A stretch of DNA of 64,000 bases from VRUE01 sp050258095. Its GTDB lineage: Bacteria > Actinomycetota > Thermoleophilia > Solirubrobacterales > 70-9. A program made the translations under genes and the position numbers. Positions within the stretch are counted from its first letter, which is position 1. Each line of letters starts with the position of its first letter. This document shows positions 1 through 7,969 of this stretch, in pieces. The stretch covers positions 28,854 through 92,853 of the forward strand of contig JBLMYD010000085.1 in NCBI GenBank assembly GCA_050258095.1. The letters run 5' to 3'. The notes under the pieces were generated by a model that made no database searches, was not told where the DNA came from, and was given only the letters and a program-made list of their open reading frames with translations.

Positions 1-227
1 CCCGAGCCGAGGCTCGACGCCGCCGCGAGCAGGCCCGGCTCGACCTCCTCGCCGCCCAGGCCGCTGCCGGCCGCCGTCAGCAGGACGCGCGGCTCGGCGC
101 CCGCCGCCAGCCCGGCCTCGACCAGGTCCTCGCCCTCGGTGACGAAGGCGCCCTCGCGCTCGCGGTGCTTGCGCTCGCGCAGCTTGCGCACCAGCTTCAG
201 CTTCTCGTTGTGTGGGCTCTCGATCAT
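1..227 (-). CDS. TrmH/SpoU-family RNA methyltransferase, N-terminal part (runs off the window)
   Basis: Only the first 75 codons are inside the window; the gene continues beyond position 1. The start is the ATG at 225-227 and the protein opens MIESPHNEKLKLVRKLRERK, followed by FVTEGEDLVEAGL. This is the substrate-binding N-terminal region of SpoU/TrmH 2'-O-ribose methyltransferases that usually sit between rplT and pheS. The SAM-binding knot domain is not visible here, so the exact RNA target cannot be named. It follows rplT on the same strand but is separated from it by an intrinsic terminator, so it may have its own promoter in the AT-richer stretch at 228-270. Confidence 0.75.
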   Translation of the reverse strand, partial: MIESPHNEKLKLVRKLRERKHREREGAFVTEGEDLVEAGLAAGAEPRVLLTAAGSGLGGEEVEPGLLAAASSLGS

Positions 228-270
228 CGGCTCAAGTTTGTTCTGGTTCTGCGTTTCTTCTCCTGGAACG

Positions 271-296
271 AAAAAGCGGGCCGTGAGACGGCCCGC
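271..296 (-). terminator. Rho-independent terminator after rplT
   Basis: Read on the minus strand there is a perfect 9-bp GC-rich stem (GCGGGCCGT / ACGGCCCGC) with a 3-nt loop, directly followed by TTTTT. It lies 26 bases past the rplT stop and ends the rpmI-rplT transcript. Confidence 0.9.
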
Positions 297-322
297 CCGG
301 GAAGGTGGAGTGTCGGCTGCGG

Positions 323-682
323 CTAGGCCGCCGCACCCTCCCGGGCCAGCTCCACGAATCGGCGGAACGCATCGCGGTCGTTGACGGCGATGTCGGCGAG
401 CATCTTGCGGTTCACCTCGACGCCGGCCTCGCCGAGGCCGTGGATCAGCTCCGAGTAGCTCATGCCCTCGAGCCGCGCCGCCGCGTTGATCCGGGTGATC
501 CAGAGCCGGCGGAACTCGCGCTTGCGGTTGCGCCGGTCGCGGTAGGCGTACATGCCCGAGCGCTGCACCTGCTCCTTGGCGAACCGGTAGGAGGAGTGCT
601 TGCGCCCGAAGTAGCCTTTCGCTTCCTTGAGGACTTTGCGCCGCTTCTTGCGCGCGTGGACGGAGCGTTTGACGCGACTCAC
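323..682 (-). CDS. rplT: 50S ribosomal protein L20
   Basis: The protein is 119 aa, the normal length for L20, an early-assembly 23S rRNA-binding protein. It opens MSRVKRSVHARKKRRKVLK and carries the family signature around YFGRKHSSYRFAKEQ and YRDRRNRKREFRRLW. The start is a GTG whose bases overlap the rpmI stop (GTGA), so the two are translationally coupled. L20 represses its own operon in other bacteria by binding the leader; no such leader can be pointed out here because infC is separated from this pair by wecB. Confidence 0.98.
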   Translation of the reverse strand: MSRVKRSVHARKKRRKVLKEAKGYFGRKHSSYRFAKEQVQRSGMYAYRDRRNRKREFRRLWITRINAAARLEGMSYSELIHGLGEAGVEVNRKMLADIAVNDRDAFRRFVELAREGAAA

Positions 683-870
683 TTGGTGCCTCCGAGCAGG
701 TGCCGGACGTTCTTCACGTCGGACGGAGCGATCTCGACCGGCCGCGCCATCCGCCGCTTGCGCTTCGGCGACTTCTTCTCGAGGATGTGGCTCGAGTAGG
801 CGCGCCGGCCGCGCAGCTTGCCGGTGGCGGTCTTGCGGAAGCGCTTCTTGGCGCCGGAGTGTGTCTTCAT
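679..870 (-). CDS. rpmI: 50S ribosomal protein L35
   Basis: The protein is 63 aa and begins MKTHSGAKKRFRKTATGKLR, a textbook L35 N-terminus; the ATG at 868-870 is chosen over an upstream in-frame start because of this. It ends HLLGGTK and its TGA overlaps the GTG of rplT. infC, which normally sits directly upstream, is 1.3 kb away beyond a convergent wecB gene, so rpmI-rplT probably uses a promoter in the 94-bp divergent gap it shares with wecB. Confidence 0.97.
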   Translation of the reverse strand: MKTHSGAKKRFRKTATGKLRGRRAYSSHILEKKSPKRKRRMARPVEIAPSDVKNVRHLLGGTK

Positions 871-964
871 CTTGGGCACGGGAGGGCTATTGAAGCAGAC
901 GAGCCGTTCTCGGTGCGCGCGCTCGCGCCCGTGACGGGCGGGACGCAGGGTACTGTGGCGGCCG

Positions 965-2035
965 ATGCGCATCGTCTACGTGGTCGGCACGCGGCCCAAC
1001 TTCGTCAAGACCGCACCCGTGATCGGCGCCCTGCGCGCGCGCCTGCCGGAGGGCCGGCACGCCCTCGTCCACACCGGCCAGCACTACGACCGGATGATGT
1101 CCGAGGTCTTCCTCGAGGATCTGGGCGTGCCGGCGCCCGACCACATGCTCGAGGTCGGCTCGGGCAGCCACGCCGAGCAGACGGCGCGGGTGATGGAACG
1201 GCTGGAGCCGGTGCTGGCGGAGGAGCGACCGGACCTGGCGATCGTCCCCGGCGACGTCAACTCGACGATGGCGGCGGCGCTGACCGCGGCCAAGATGCAG
1301 ATCCCGATCGCCCACATCGAGTCGGGGCTGCGCAGCTTCGACCGCACGATGCCGGAGGAGATCAACCGGCTGGTCACCGACCACCTCGCGGCCCACCTCT
1401 TCATCCACAGCCCCGAGGCGAGCGACAACCTGCACGCCGAGGGAGTGCCCGCCGAGCGCATCCACCTGGTCGGCAACACGATGATCGACACGCTGGTCGC
1501 GCTGGAAGGGCGGTTCCGGGCGGCGGGCGCGGCGGCGCGGCTCGGGGTCGAGCCGGGCGGCTTCGTCCTCGTCACCCTGCACCGCCCGGCGCTCGTCGAC
1601 GGGCCATTGCTGCCGGAGACGATCGCGCGGCTGGCGGCGCTCGCCCGCGAGATGCCGGTCGTCTTCCCGGTCCACCCCCGCACGCGGACGATGCTGGAAC
1701 CGGTCGAGGCCGACCACCCCGGCCTGCACCTCTCCGAGCCGCTCGGCTACCTCGACTTCCTCTCGCTGCTCGCCGACGCCGGCGCCGTCCTCACCGACTC
1801 GGGCGGCATCCAGGAGGAGACGACCTACCTCGGCATCCCCTGCTTCACCCTGCGCGACAACACCGAGCGCCCGATCACCGTCACCGCCGGCACCAACACC
1901 CTGCTCGGCCTAGACCCCGCCGCAATCGACCAAATCCCAGAAGCTCTAGCCCAGCGCCCGCCGGGCAAACCCGAGCCCCCACCCCTCTGGGACGGCCACG
2001 CCTCAGAGCGAATCGCTGACACCCTCGCGGGCTGA
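965..2035 (+). CDS. wecB: UDP-N-acetylglucosamine 2-epimerase (non-hydrolysing)
   Basis: The 356-aa protein interconverts UDP-GlcNAc and UDP-ManNAc for cell-surface polysaccharide or teichoic acid linkage units. Family motifs are all present: GTRPNFVK at the N-terminus, HTGQHYD, the HIESGLRS loop, a TLHRP segment, TDSGGIQEE and RDNTERP for nucleotide binding. Length matches the family (about 360-380 aa). It is alone on the plus strand between rpmI and infC, splitting a ribosomal operon that is normally contiguous, and its 3' end runs into a large inverted repeat shared with the convergent infC end. No strong ribosome-binding site is seen. Confidence 0.95.
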   Translation: MRIVYVVGTRPNFVKTAPVIGALRARLPEGRHALVHTGQHYDRMMSEVFLEDLGVPAPDHMLEVGSGSHAEQTARVMERLEPVLAEERPDLAIVPGDVNSTMAAALTAAKMQIPIAHIESGLRSFDRTMPEEINRLVTDHLAAHLFIHSPEASDNLHAEGVPAERIHLVGNTMIDTLVALEGRFRAAGAAARLGVEPGGFVLVTLHRPALVDGPLLPETIARLAALAREMPVVFPVHPRTRTMLEPVEADHPGLHLSEPLGYLDFLSLLADAGAVLTDSGGIQEETTYLGIPCFTLRDNTERPITVTAGTNTLLGLDPAAIDQIPEALAQRPPGKPEPPPLWDGHASERIADTLAG

Positions 2036-2151
2036 GAGTCCATCCCGGCAGGGGTGGAACGTCTTGTGCTTTTTCGCGAGCGCACCCTCGGGCGCCAGCC
2101 GATCCGCAACCCTCGAAAAAGTTAAGTGGAACCCCTGCCGGGATGGACTCT
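2035..2151. repeat. Large nested hairpin element, family R1 copy 1
   Basis: A perfect 21-bp inverted repeat (2035-2055 with 2131-2151) encloses an inner 8-bp stem CTTTTTCG (2069-2076) / CGAAAAAG (2114-2121) and a 37-nt apical region containing GCGCCAGC. The second copy at 22138-22252 has the same plan and the same 37-nt apical length but different outer-arm bases that still pair. It lies between the converging ends of wecB and infC, so it could act as a two-way terminator, but there is no terminal U run and the inner sequence is conserved beyond what a terminator needs. Confidence 0.85.
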
Positions 2152-2177
2152 TCGCGGCGACCTACCCAGATCAGCCG

Positions 2178-2801
2178 CTACGCAGCCGCGTCGTCGGCAG
2201 GCTTATCCGCCGCCGGCTCCTCGGCCTCTTTCTCGGCGGGCTTCTCAACCCCGACCCCTTTACCCGGCGCCAGCAACATGCTCATGTTCCGCCCTTCCTG
2301 CAACGGCTGCTGCTCGATCACCGCGAGCCCGTCGAGATCCTCGAAGAGGCGCTCAAGCAGCGCCCTGCCACGCTCGGGGTGGGCCTGCTCGCGGCCGCGG
2401 AACATGATTGTGATCTTGACCTTGTCCTGGTGGTGCAGAAAGCGCTCGACATGGCCCTTCTTCGTCTCGTAGTCGTGGTCGGCGATCTTCGGCCGCAGCT
2501 TGATCTCGCGCACGTTGACCTGCTGCTGGTGCTTGCGAGCCTGCTTCTGCTTCTGCTCCTGCTCGTAGCGGTATTTCGAGTAGTCGAGCAGACGGGTGAC
2601 CGGCGGTTTCGAGTTGGGCGCGACCTCGACCAGGTCGAGGTCGGCCTCCTGGGCTCGTTTCAGCGCCTCGGCCGTGTCGACGATGCCGAGCTGCTCGCCG
2701 TCGGCACCGATCAGGCGCACTTTGGGCACGCGGATCCGCTCGTTGATCCGAGTCGTGTCGCGCTCCGGTGGGCGCCGATCGAACCTGCGCGGAACCGGCA
2801 C
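2178..2801 (-). CDS. infC: Translation initiation factor IF-3
   Basis: This 207-aa protein contains the IF-3 N domain (INERIRVPKVRLIGADGEQL), the lysine/glutamine-rich linker and the C domain (KKGHVERFL...KVKITIMFRGRE), which bind the 30S subunit and proofread start-codon choice. A 30-residue tail rich in Lys, Glu, Pro and Ala extends past the usual end. The start is uncertain: GTG at 2799-2801 is used here, but infC often starts at rare codons and the sequence before the IN motif is poorly constrained. It lies 98 bp after thrS on the same strand, the usual thrS-infC order. Confidence 0.95.
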   Translation of the reverse strand: MPVPRRFDRRPPERDTTRINERIRVPKVRLIGADGEQLGIVDTAEALKRAQEADLDLVEVAPNSKPPVTRLLDYSKYRYEQEQKQKQARKHQQQVNVREIKLRPKIADHDYETKKGHVERFLHHQDKVKITIMFRGREQAHPERGRALLERLFEDLDGLAVIEQQPLQEGRNMSMLLAPGKGVGVEKPAEKEAEEPAADKPADDAAA

Positions 2802-2899
2802 TATCGAAGTGAGGAGTCGGGCATCAAGCGGACGAGGAGGCGGGACACAGGCACGGGACGCTCAGCGGAAGCGGCGCGAGGTGTTTAGCGTGCCTTCAG

Positions 2900-4831
2900 T
2901 CAAGTGGTCGCAGTATAGACACGCGCGGCGAAGTCCGCGACCGACATCGCTCCCAGCTCGCCCTCCGCGTGGGAGCGGACGGCGGCGGCGCCCGCCTCGA
3001 GCTCGCGGTCGCCGACGACCAGCATGTAGGGGAAGCGTCCCAGCTCGGCGTCGCGGATCTTGCGGCCGACCGACTCCGAGCGCTCGTCGACATCGACGCG
3101 GACGCCGGCCTCGCGCAGCTCGGCCGCGACCCGCTCCGCGTACTCGTTGTGCTTGTCGGAGACGGGCAGGACGATCGCCTGCACCAGCGCCAGCCAGACC
3201 GGGAAGCGGCCCGCGTAGTGCTCGATCAGGATGCCGGCGAAGCGCTCCATCGAGCCGAGCAGGGCGCGGTGGATCATCACCGGCCGGTGCGGCTGGTCGT
3301 CGGCGCCGACGTAGGTGAGGTCGAAGCGTTCGGGCATCTGGAAATCGAGCTGGCAGGTGCCGCACTGCCAGGAGCGGCCGAGCGCATCGGTGACGTGGAA
3401 GTCGATCTTCGGCCCGTAGAAGGCGCCGTCGCCGGGGTTGAGCTCGTACTCGCGGCCCTGGCGCTCGAGCGCCTCGGTCAGCGCCGCCTCGGCCTTCTCC
3501 CACTGCTCCGCCGTGCCCATCGACTTCTCCGGACGGGTGGAGAGCTCGACCCGCACGTCGTCGAAGCCGAAGCGGGCGTAGAGCTCGTCGATCGCCGCGC
3601 AGATGTCGGCGACCTCGTCGGCGATCTGCTCCTCGGTGCAGTAGACGTGCGCGTCGTCCTGGGTGAAGGCGCGGACGCGGAGCAGGCCGTGGAGGACGCC
3701 CTCGCGCTCGTTGCGCGAGACACGGCCGAACTCGGCGAGGCGCAGGGGAAGCTCGCGGTAGGAGTGGCGCTGGGAGCCGAAGACGAGGCAGGCGCCGGGG
3801 CAGTTCATCGGCCGCAGCGCCAGGCGGCGCTCGTCGGACTGCATGAAGTACATGTCGTCGCGGTAGTTGTCCCAGTGCCCGGAACGGTGCCAGAGCTCCT
3901 CGTCGAGGATCTGCGGCGTCGCGATCTCCTTGTAGCCGCGCTTGCGCAGCTGCGCCTGGACCTCGGCCTCGATCAGTTTCAGCAGCGTCGTCCCGTTGGG
4001 CAGCCAGAAGGGCATGCCGGGCGACTCTTCGCGCAGCATGAAGATGCCGAGCTGGGGGCCGAGGCGGCGGTGGTCGCGCGCCTTCGCCTCTTCGATCCGC
4101 TCCAGGTGCTGCGCGAGGTCCTTCTGCGAGAAGAAGGCGGTGCCGTAGATGCGGGTCAGCATCTGGCGCTTCTCGTCGCCGCGCCAGTAGGCGCCGGCGA
4201 GCGAGCTGAGCTTGATCGCCTTGATCCGGCCGGTCGAGGGGCCGTGGGGGCCGCGGCAGAGGTCCTCGAAGGGGCCGTTGCGGTAGAGCGAGACGGTCTC
4301 GACGCCTTCGTCGGCGATCAGATCGCGGATCAGCTCGACCTTGTAGTCCTCGCCCTGACCTTCGAAGACCTCGATCGCCTCGGCGACCGGGACGTCGCGA
4401 CGCTCGAAGGGCTCGTCGGCGTCGATGTGGGCGCGCATCGCCGCCTCGATCTTCTCCAGGTCGGCGTCGGTCACCTTTACGTCGGCCGGGAAGTCGAAGT
4501 CGTAGTAGAAGCCGCTCTCGATCGCCGGGCCGATCGTCACCTTGGTGCCGGGATAGAGCTCCTGCACCGCCTCGGCCATCACGTGGGCCGCGTCGTGGCG
4601 GATCAGCTCCAGGCCCTCCGGGTCGCGGTCGGTGACGATCGCGATCTCGGCCCCGTCGGGCAGCGCCGCCGAGAGGTCGCGCAGCTCCTCGTCGACCTTG
4701 ATCGCCAGCGCCGCCTTGGCCAGGCCGGGCCCGATCGCCGCGGCGGCGTCGGCGCCCGTGGCCCCGTCGGGCAGCTCCAGCGGCGTCCCGTCGGGCAGCT
4801 TGACCGTGATCTTCTGCGTCGCCGCCTCCAT
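2900..4831 (-). CDS. thrS: Threonyl-tRNA synthetase
   Basis: This 643-aa class II synthetase has, in order, a TGS domain (about residues 8-65), the editing/SAD domain with HDAAHVMAEAV, the catalytic core with MNCPGACLVF, the motif 2 region FGRVSRNEREGVLHGLLRVR, FTQDDAH, WQCGTCQLDFQ (zinc and substrate ligands) and RALLGSMERF, and a C-terminal anticodon-binding domain beginning near residue 545. Length fits bacterial ThrRS. It precedes infC in the same direction; the 144 bp upstream contains an R3 repeat copy. Confidence 0.98.
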   Translation of the reverse strand: MEAATQKITVKLPDGTPLELPDGATGADAAAAIGPGLAKAALAIKVDEELRDLSAALPDGAEIAIVTDRDPEGLELIRHDAAHVMAEAVQELYPGTKVTIGPAIESGFYYDFDFPADVKVTDADLEKIEAAMRAHIDADEPFERRDVPVAEAIEVFEGQGEDYKVELIRDLIADEGVETVSLYRNGPFEDLCRGPHGPSTGRIKAIKLSSLAGAYWRGDEKRQMLTRIYGTAFFSQKDLAQHLERIEEAKARDHRRLGPQLGIFMLREESPGMPFWLPNGTTLLKLIEAEVQAQLRKRGYKEIATPQILDEELWHRSGHWDNYRDDMYFMQSDERRLALRPMNCPGACLVFGSQRHSYRELPLRLAEFGRVSRNEREGVLHGLLRVRAFTQDDAHVYCTEEQIADEVADICAAIDELYARFGFDDVRVELSTRPEKSMGTAEQWEKAEAALTEALERQGREYELNPGDGAFYGPKIDFHVTDALGRSWQCGTCQLDFQMPERFDLTYVGADDQPHRPVMIHRALLGSMERFAGILIEHYAGRFPVWLALVQAIVLPVSDKHNEYAERVAAELREAGVRVDVDERSESVGRKIRDAELGRFPYMLVVGDRELEAGAAAVRSHAEGELGAMSVADFAARVYTATT

Positions 4832-4875
4832 GCCCGAGCCATGCTACCCGCGCTCGAGCGACCCCCCACCCCTTC

Positions 4876-4926
4876 CGCTGACTTCGCCTTTCTTCGCCCT
4901 ATGGACGAATAAGTGCGAAGTCAGCG
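4876..4926. repeat. Palindromic element, family R3 copy 1
   Basis: A perfect 12-bp inverted repeat (4876-4887 with 4915-4926; arm CGCTGACTTCGC) surrounds a 27-nt centre with CTTTCTTCGCC, four variable bases and GGACGAATAA. The same outer arm and centre recur at 18932-18976. It lies between the end of the membrane protein at 4976 and the thrS start. Confidence 0.85.
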
Positions 4927-4975
4927 ATCGAGGCGGACGTGCAAGGCGCAGCGCCGAGGAGTCGTTTGGCGGGGG

Positions 4976-6784
4976 TCAGGGGGTGCCTTGGCGGGCCTGG
5001 CGAACCGCGATCAAGGGACAGGGACTTTCGCCGTGGACCGGAGTTGCGCGCTCCCAGAGCGCGTACGGACCTGCGTGGCGCAGCAGGCGCAGGTGCGCAT
5101 ATGGAGGCGCAAGCGATTCGGTGACGACGAAGCGGACGCCGGGTGGGGGCTTTGAACCGGCTTCGTCGGCGGCCTCGATGCAGACGCGGCCACCACGCAG
5201 CTCCCAGGAGACGTAGGGCGTGCCGTGCTCGTCTTCGAGCAACCGGCGGGAGGCGAGGACGAGAGTCGGTCCTTCGCCGACGTCGGCGCGGAACCCGGTC
5301 AGGGCGGGCGAGTAGGACGGCGGCCCGACCGGTGCGTTGGCGAGGGCGAGCAGCGAACAGGCGCCGGCCGCGGCCAGGAAGAGCCAGGCAACCGGCCGCC
5401 GCAGCAGCGGCAGGACGATGACGAGAGCCGCGATCGGCGCGGCAACCTCGATCGCCTTGGCGGCCGTGTAGGGAGTGCCGCCGATGCGGGCCGCAGCGTA
5501 GGCGAGCGCGGCGGCGGCGAGACCGGCCAGAAGCGCCGTCTCGCGGCGGCGCCGGGCAAGGAAGGCGCCGTAGGCGAGGAGGATCGAGGCGAAGGCGGCG
5601 CCCAGGTAATAGCCGAAGGCGGGGACCGCGCCGTCGCCGGGCGAGAGACGGAAGTCGCCCGAGGGCCAGATGCCGAGCGCCTCGAAGGGCGAGATCTGGC
5701 CGAAGAGGTTGCCGAGGCCGGGGCCGTTGGGGTTGAAGGTCTCGAAGCCGTGGAAGTCGATCATCCGGCCGATCTCGGGAGCGATGAGGACGAGGAAAAG
5801 GAGTGCGGCGTAAAGAGGAGCGCGCCAGGCTGCGGGGCCCGTCGCGACTGCCGGGGGGCCTGCGGGCGGGGGCTGCGCCTCCGTTCTCGGCCCCCCGGCA
5901 TCCGCGCCACTCGCAGAGAGGCGGAGGTGGCGAACGCCGTACTCCATGAGCGTCCAAGCCGCCGCTGTGCAGATCAGCCAGATGAGGCCCGGGAAGCTGT
6001 AGACGTACACCGATCCCACGGCGATCAACGCGGCCGGGACGAAGCGGAGGGGCAGCTCGCGCCATGAGGGATTGGCCGTGGCCTCTCTCAGAGCGAGGAC
6101 GAATCCCAGGAAGAAGAGGGCTTGCATGGTCTCCTTGAAGGCGCCCTGGGCGAAGTAGGAGGCGACCATGTAGGCGAGGCCGACTACGAGGGACGCAGGG
6201 ATGCGAAGCGGCGTTGGTTGATCGGCGAAGGCCGTCAGGGCGGTGAGGGAGGCGAGGACCGCGACTGCGACGGTGAGGCCGGTGAAGCCGGGGACGAGGC
6301 CAATGCCGAGGCCCTTGTGCAGGGCGACGACGATCGCGTGCGGGCCGAGCGGGTAGCCCTGGTGCAGCAGCTCGGACCCGTGTCCCCCCGCCAGGCGATC
6401 GGCGGCGAGCAGGTGCTGCGACATGTCCGGGTTGAAGCTGGTGCCGAGGATGCCGAAGTGGCCTGCGGCGACGAAGGGCAAGGATGCCGCCAGGAGGGCA
6501 ATGGCGACCACCGACGCGCCGATATGCAGGGCCTCCCCCCTGCCCTCGACGTGCCGCCGCAGGCAGGCCACGGAGACCGCCGTGACGAGCAACACAGCCA
6601 CCGCCGAGAGCGTCCCGTCCCCCGGCAAGCGCACCGTCCCCCAGCAGATCGCGCAAAGCAGCGCCAACCCCACCCCCGGCGCCAGCCAAGACCAGCGCCG
6701 CACGCCGCAGAGCGCGATCGCCGCCTGTCCGATCGCCAGCGACGCGACGCATACGGCCAGCACGGCTGAATAAGTCCCGACCAC
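4976..6784 (-). CDS. Polytopic membrane protein, GT-C glycosyltransferase-like
   Basis: The 602-aa protein has roughly 11-13 hydrophobic segments, starting with a TM at residues 4-25, and a soluble C-terminal stretch of about 110 residues. An extracytoplasmic loop near residues 110-145 holds GTSFNPDMSQHLLAADRL and a later one FETFNPNGPGLGN. This layout resembles GT-C type membrane glycosyltransferases and related actinobacterial proteins that build or export surface glycans, but no diagnostic DD/ED motif is certain, so substrate and activity are unassigned. Start is GTG at 6784. It stands alone between thrS and the DUF1330 cluster. Confidence 0.75.
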   Translation of the reverse strand: MVGTYSAVLAVCVASLAIGQAAIALCGVRRWSWLAPGVGLALLCAICWGTVRLPGDGTLSAVAVLLVTAVSVACLRRHVEGRGEALHIGASVVAIALLAASLPFVAAGHFGILGTSFNPDMSQHLLAADRLAGGHGSELLHQGYPLGPHAIVVALHKGLGIGLVPGFTGLTVAVAVLASLTALTAFADQPTPLRIPASLVVGLAYMVASYFAQGAFKETMQALFFLGFVLALREATANPSWRELPLRFVPAALIAVGSVYVYSFPGLIWLICTAAAWTLMEYGVRHLRLSASGADAGGPRTEAQPPPAGPPAVATGPAAWRAPLYAALLFLVLIAPEIGRMIDFHGFETFNPNGPGLGNLFGQISPFEALGIWPSGDFRLSPGDGAVPAFGYYLGAAFASILLAYGAFLARRRRETALLAGLAAAALAYAAARIGGTPYTAAKAIEVAAPIAALVIVLPLLRRPVAWLFLAAAGACSLLALANAPVGPPSYSPALTGFRADVGEGPTLVLASRRLLEDEHGTPYVSWELRGGRVCIEAADEAGSKPPPGVRFVVTESLAPPYAHLRLLRHAGPYALWERATPVHGESPCPLIAVRQARQGTP

Positions 6785-6860
6785 GGGCGGGCGAGATTAG
6801 AGGACCGCCCAGAAGGCGGTGAGCAGCGTCATGCAGCTGTCTGCTATGTGGATGACCTGA

Positions 6861-7559
6861 CTAGCCCGCCGTGTCGATCGGCTGCAGCACGCTGCGCGCG
6901 AGCGCCTCCGTGCGCAGGTGCTCGATCGCCTGGTACTCGGCCGAGCCGACCATGTCGAGGAAGGCCTGGCGGTCCGGGTACTCGACCAGCGCCACCAGAT
7001 CCCACTCCTCGCCGCCGATCAACGGCGATGCCGGCGCCCCCGCGAAGACGATCCGCGCTCCGACCTTTTCCAGCAACGGCGCCACGGCCTCCCCATATTC
7101 CCCGTAGCGCTCCTGTCCCCCTTCAGGGGCGAACGCGAGCAAGTTCAGCATCACGACCGGCAACCCGTCCCCCGCCCGCTCGGCAAACGCCGTCATGGCC
7201 TGTTCATTCAACTCCTCACGCCCGCTCATCGTTCCGAAGGCTATCCCGGCGTGTTCGGTGGAGCCGGGGACCAATTTCGGGACCAAGTTTTCGCCCTCGT
7301 CCAAACTCCGCGAAGCAGTGCTTCCATCCTGTGCCTGCTCGGGCTGAACGAGCAGCTCATGCCCGTCGGGGTAGACGATCACGACGGGATCGCCCTCAAA
7401 CAGCGCGCGGGTTGCCATCTCCCCCTGATGGGGATTGTCCGCCGAGATGAAGTGCGCCCGATTCGGGTAGCGGACAGCCAGCTCCTCGTTCTCGATGCCG
7501 GCGAGGACTCTCGTGGTCGCGGGGTCGATGTTGGCGTCCTGGCTCACGATTCCCGTCAC
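6861..7559 (-). CDS. DUF1330-domain protein with extra N-terminal domain
   Basis: The 232-aa product has a C-terminal half (about residues 118-232) of the DUF1330 ferredoxin-like fold: VVMLNLLAFAPEGG, YGEYGEAVAPLLEKVGARIVF, WDLVALVEYPDRQAFLDMV. The first 115 residues, including RYPNRAHFISADNPHQGE, are an additional region not recognised. DUF1330 proteins are small dimeric proteins of unknown reaction. The start is a GTG overlapping the stop of the 70-aa gene upstream (GTGA), so it is the last gene of a hicB-hicA-70 aa-DUF1330 string. Confidence 0.75.
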   Translation of the reverse strand: MTGIVSQDANIDPATTRVLAGIENEELAVRYPNRAHFISADNPHQGEMATRALFEGDPVVIVYPDGHELLVQPEQAQDGSTASRSLDEGENLVPKLVPGSTEHAGIAFGTMSGREELNEQAMTAFAERAGDGLPVVMLNLLAFAPEGGQERYGEYGEAVAPLLEKVGARIVFAGAPASPLIGGEEWDLVALVEYPDRQAFLDMVGSAEYQAIEHLRTEALARSVLQPIDTAG

Positions 7560-7768
7560 TGTCTCACGATCTCCAGGTTGCGAGCGTGAAGCTCGAAGGC
7601 CTCAAGGGCGGCGTTCATGATGTGCACCCCACTGAGGCGCATTCCACCAACGACCTCAGCTACCTCGCCGGTTCGCAGACTCTCTGCCAGCGCGCTCAGC
7701 ATCTGGATCTCATAGAGCACGTGACGCGCCTGAGCGCGGAGGGCGTCTTGGCTGCGTTTTTGGGCCAT
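7556..7768 (-). CDS. Hypothetical 70-aa helical protein
   Basis: The ATG at 7766-7768 has a good ribosome-binding site (AGGAGA, 4 nt upstream). The product is predicted mostly alpha-helical (QARHVLYEIQMLSALAESL, NAALEAFELHARNLEIV) with no Cys and no membrane segment. It is in the same reading frame as hicA upstream, so suppression at the hicA stop would yield a fusion of both. Its stop overlaps the GTG of the DUF1330 gene. No family recognised. Confidence 0.6.
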   Translation of the reverse strand: MAQKRSQDALRAQARHVLYEIQMLSALAESLRTGEVAEVVGGMRLSGVHIMNAALEAFELHARNLEIVRQ

Positions 7769-7834
7769 GCGCTCTCCTAGCGTGAACCCTTCGGCGGGAA
7801 TCCCGAGCTGTTTACAGATCGAACGGGCAAGCGG

Positions 7835-7969
7835 CTAGGCGATCTCGCGGTGCCGCGGAACCGAAGTCGAGCGCTCGGCGTCCATGCCCCAGTAGCTGTG
7901 TCGACCGCCCTCCCTCAGTGGGCGGGCGCCGTGCTTCTTCAGATGCCGCTCGAGGTCTCGTCGCTTCAC
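7835..7969 (-). pseudogene. hicA: HicA mRNA-interferase toxin, interrupted by in-frame TAG
   Basis: The 44-residue product VKRRDLERHLKKHGARPLRE, then GGRHSYW and VPRHREIA, matches HicA, a dsRBD-like mRNA-cleaving toxin with its catalytic His in the GGRHS motif. A TAG at 7835-7837 stops it, yet the same frame continues with PLARSICKQLGIP, exactly the usual HicA C-terminus, through to the next gene. The start GTG overlaps the hicB stop (GTGA). Either the toxin is inactivated, or it is made by read-through, or the base is a sequencing error. The missing C-terminal helix packs the fold in known HicA proteins, so loss of function is likely. Confidence 0.8.

Noticed and set aside
2900..4912. Long plus-strand open frames antisense to thrS, and similar long antisense frames over pyrG, alaS, dxs and aspS
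   Set aside because: High GC leaves few stop codons; the sense strands carry clear family motifs and the antisense products are Arg/Ala/Gly-rich without domains.
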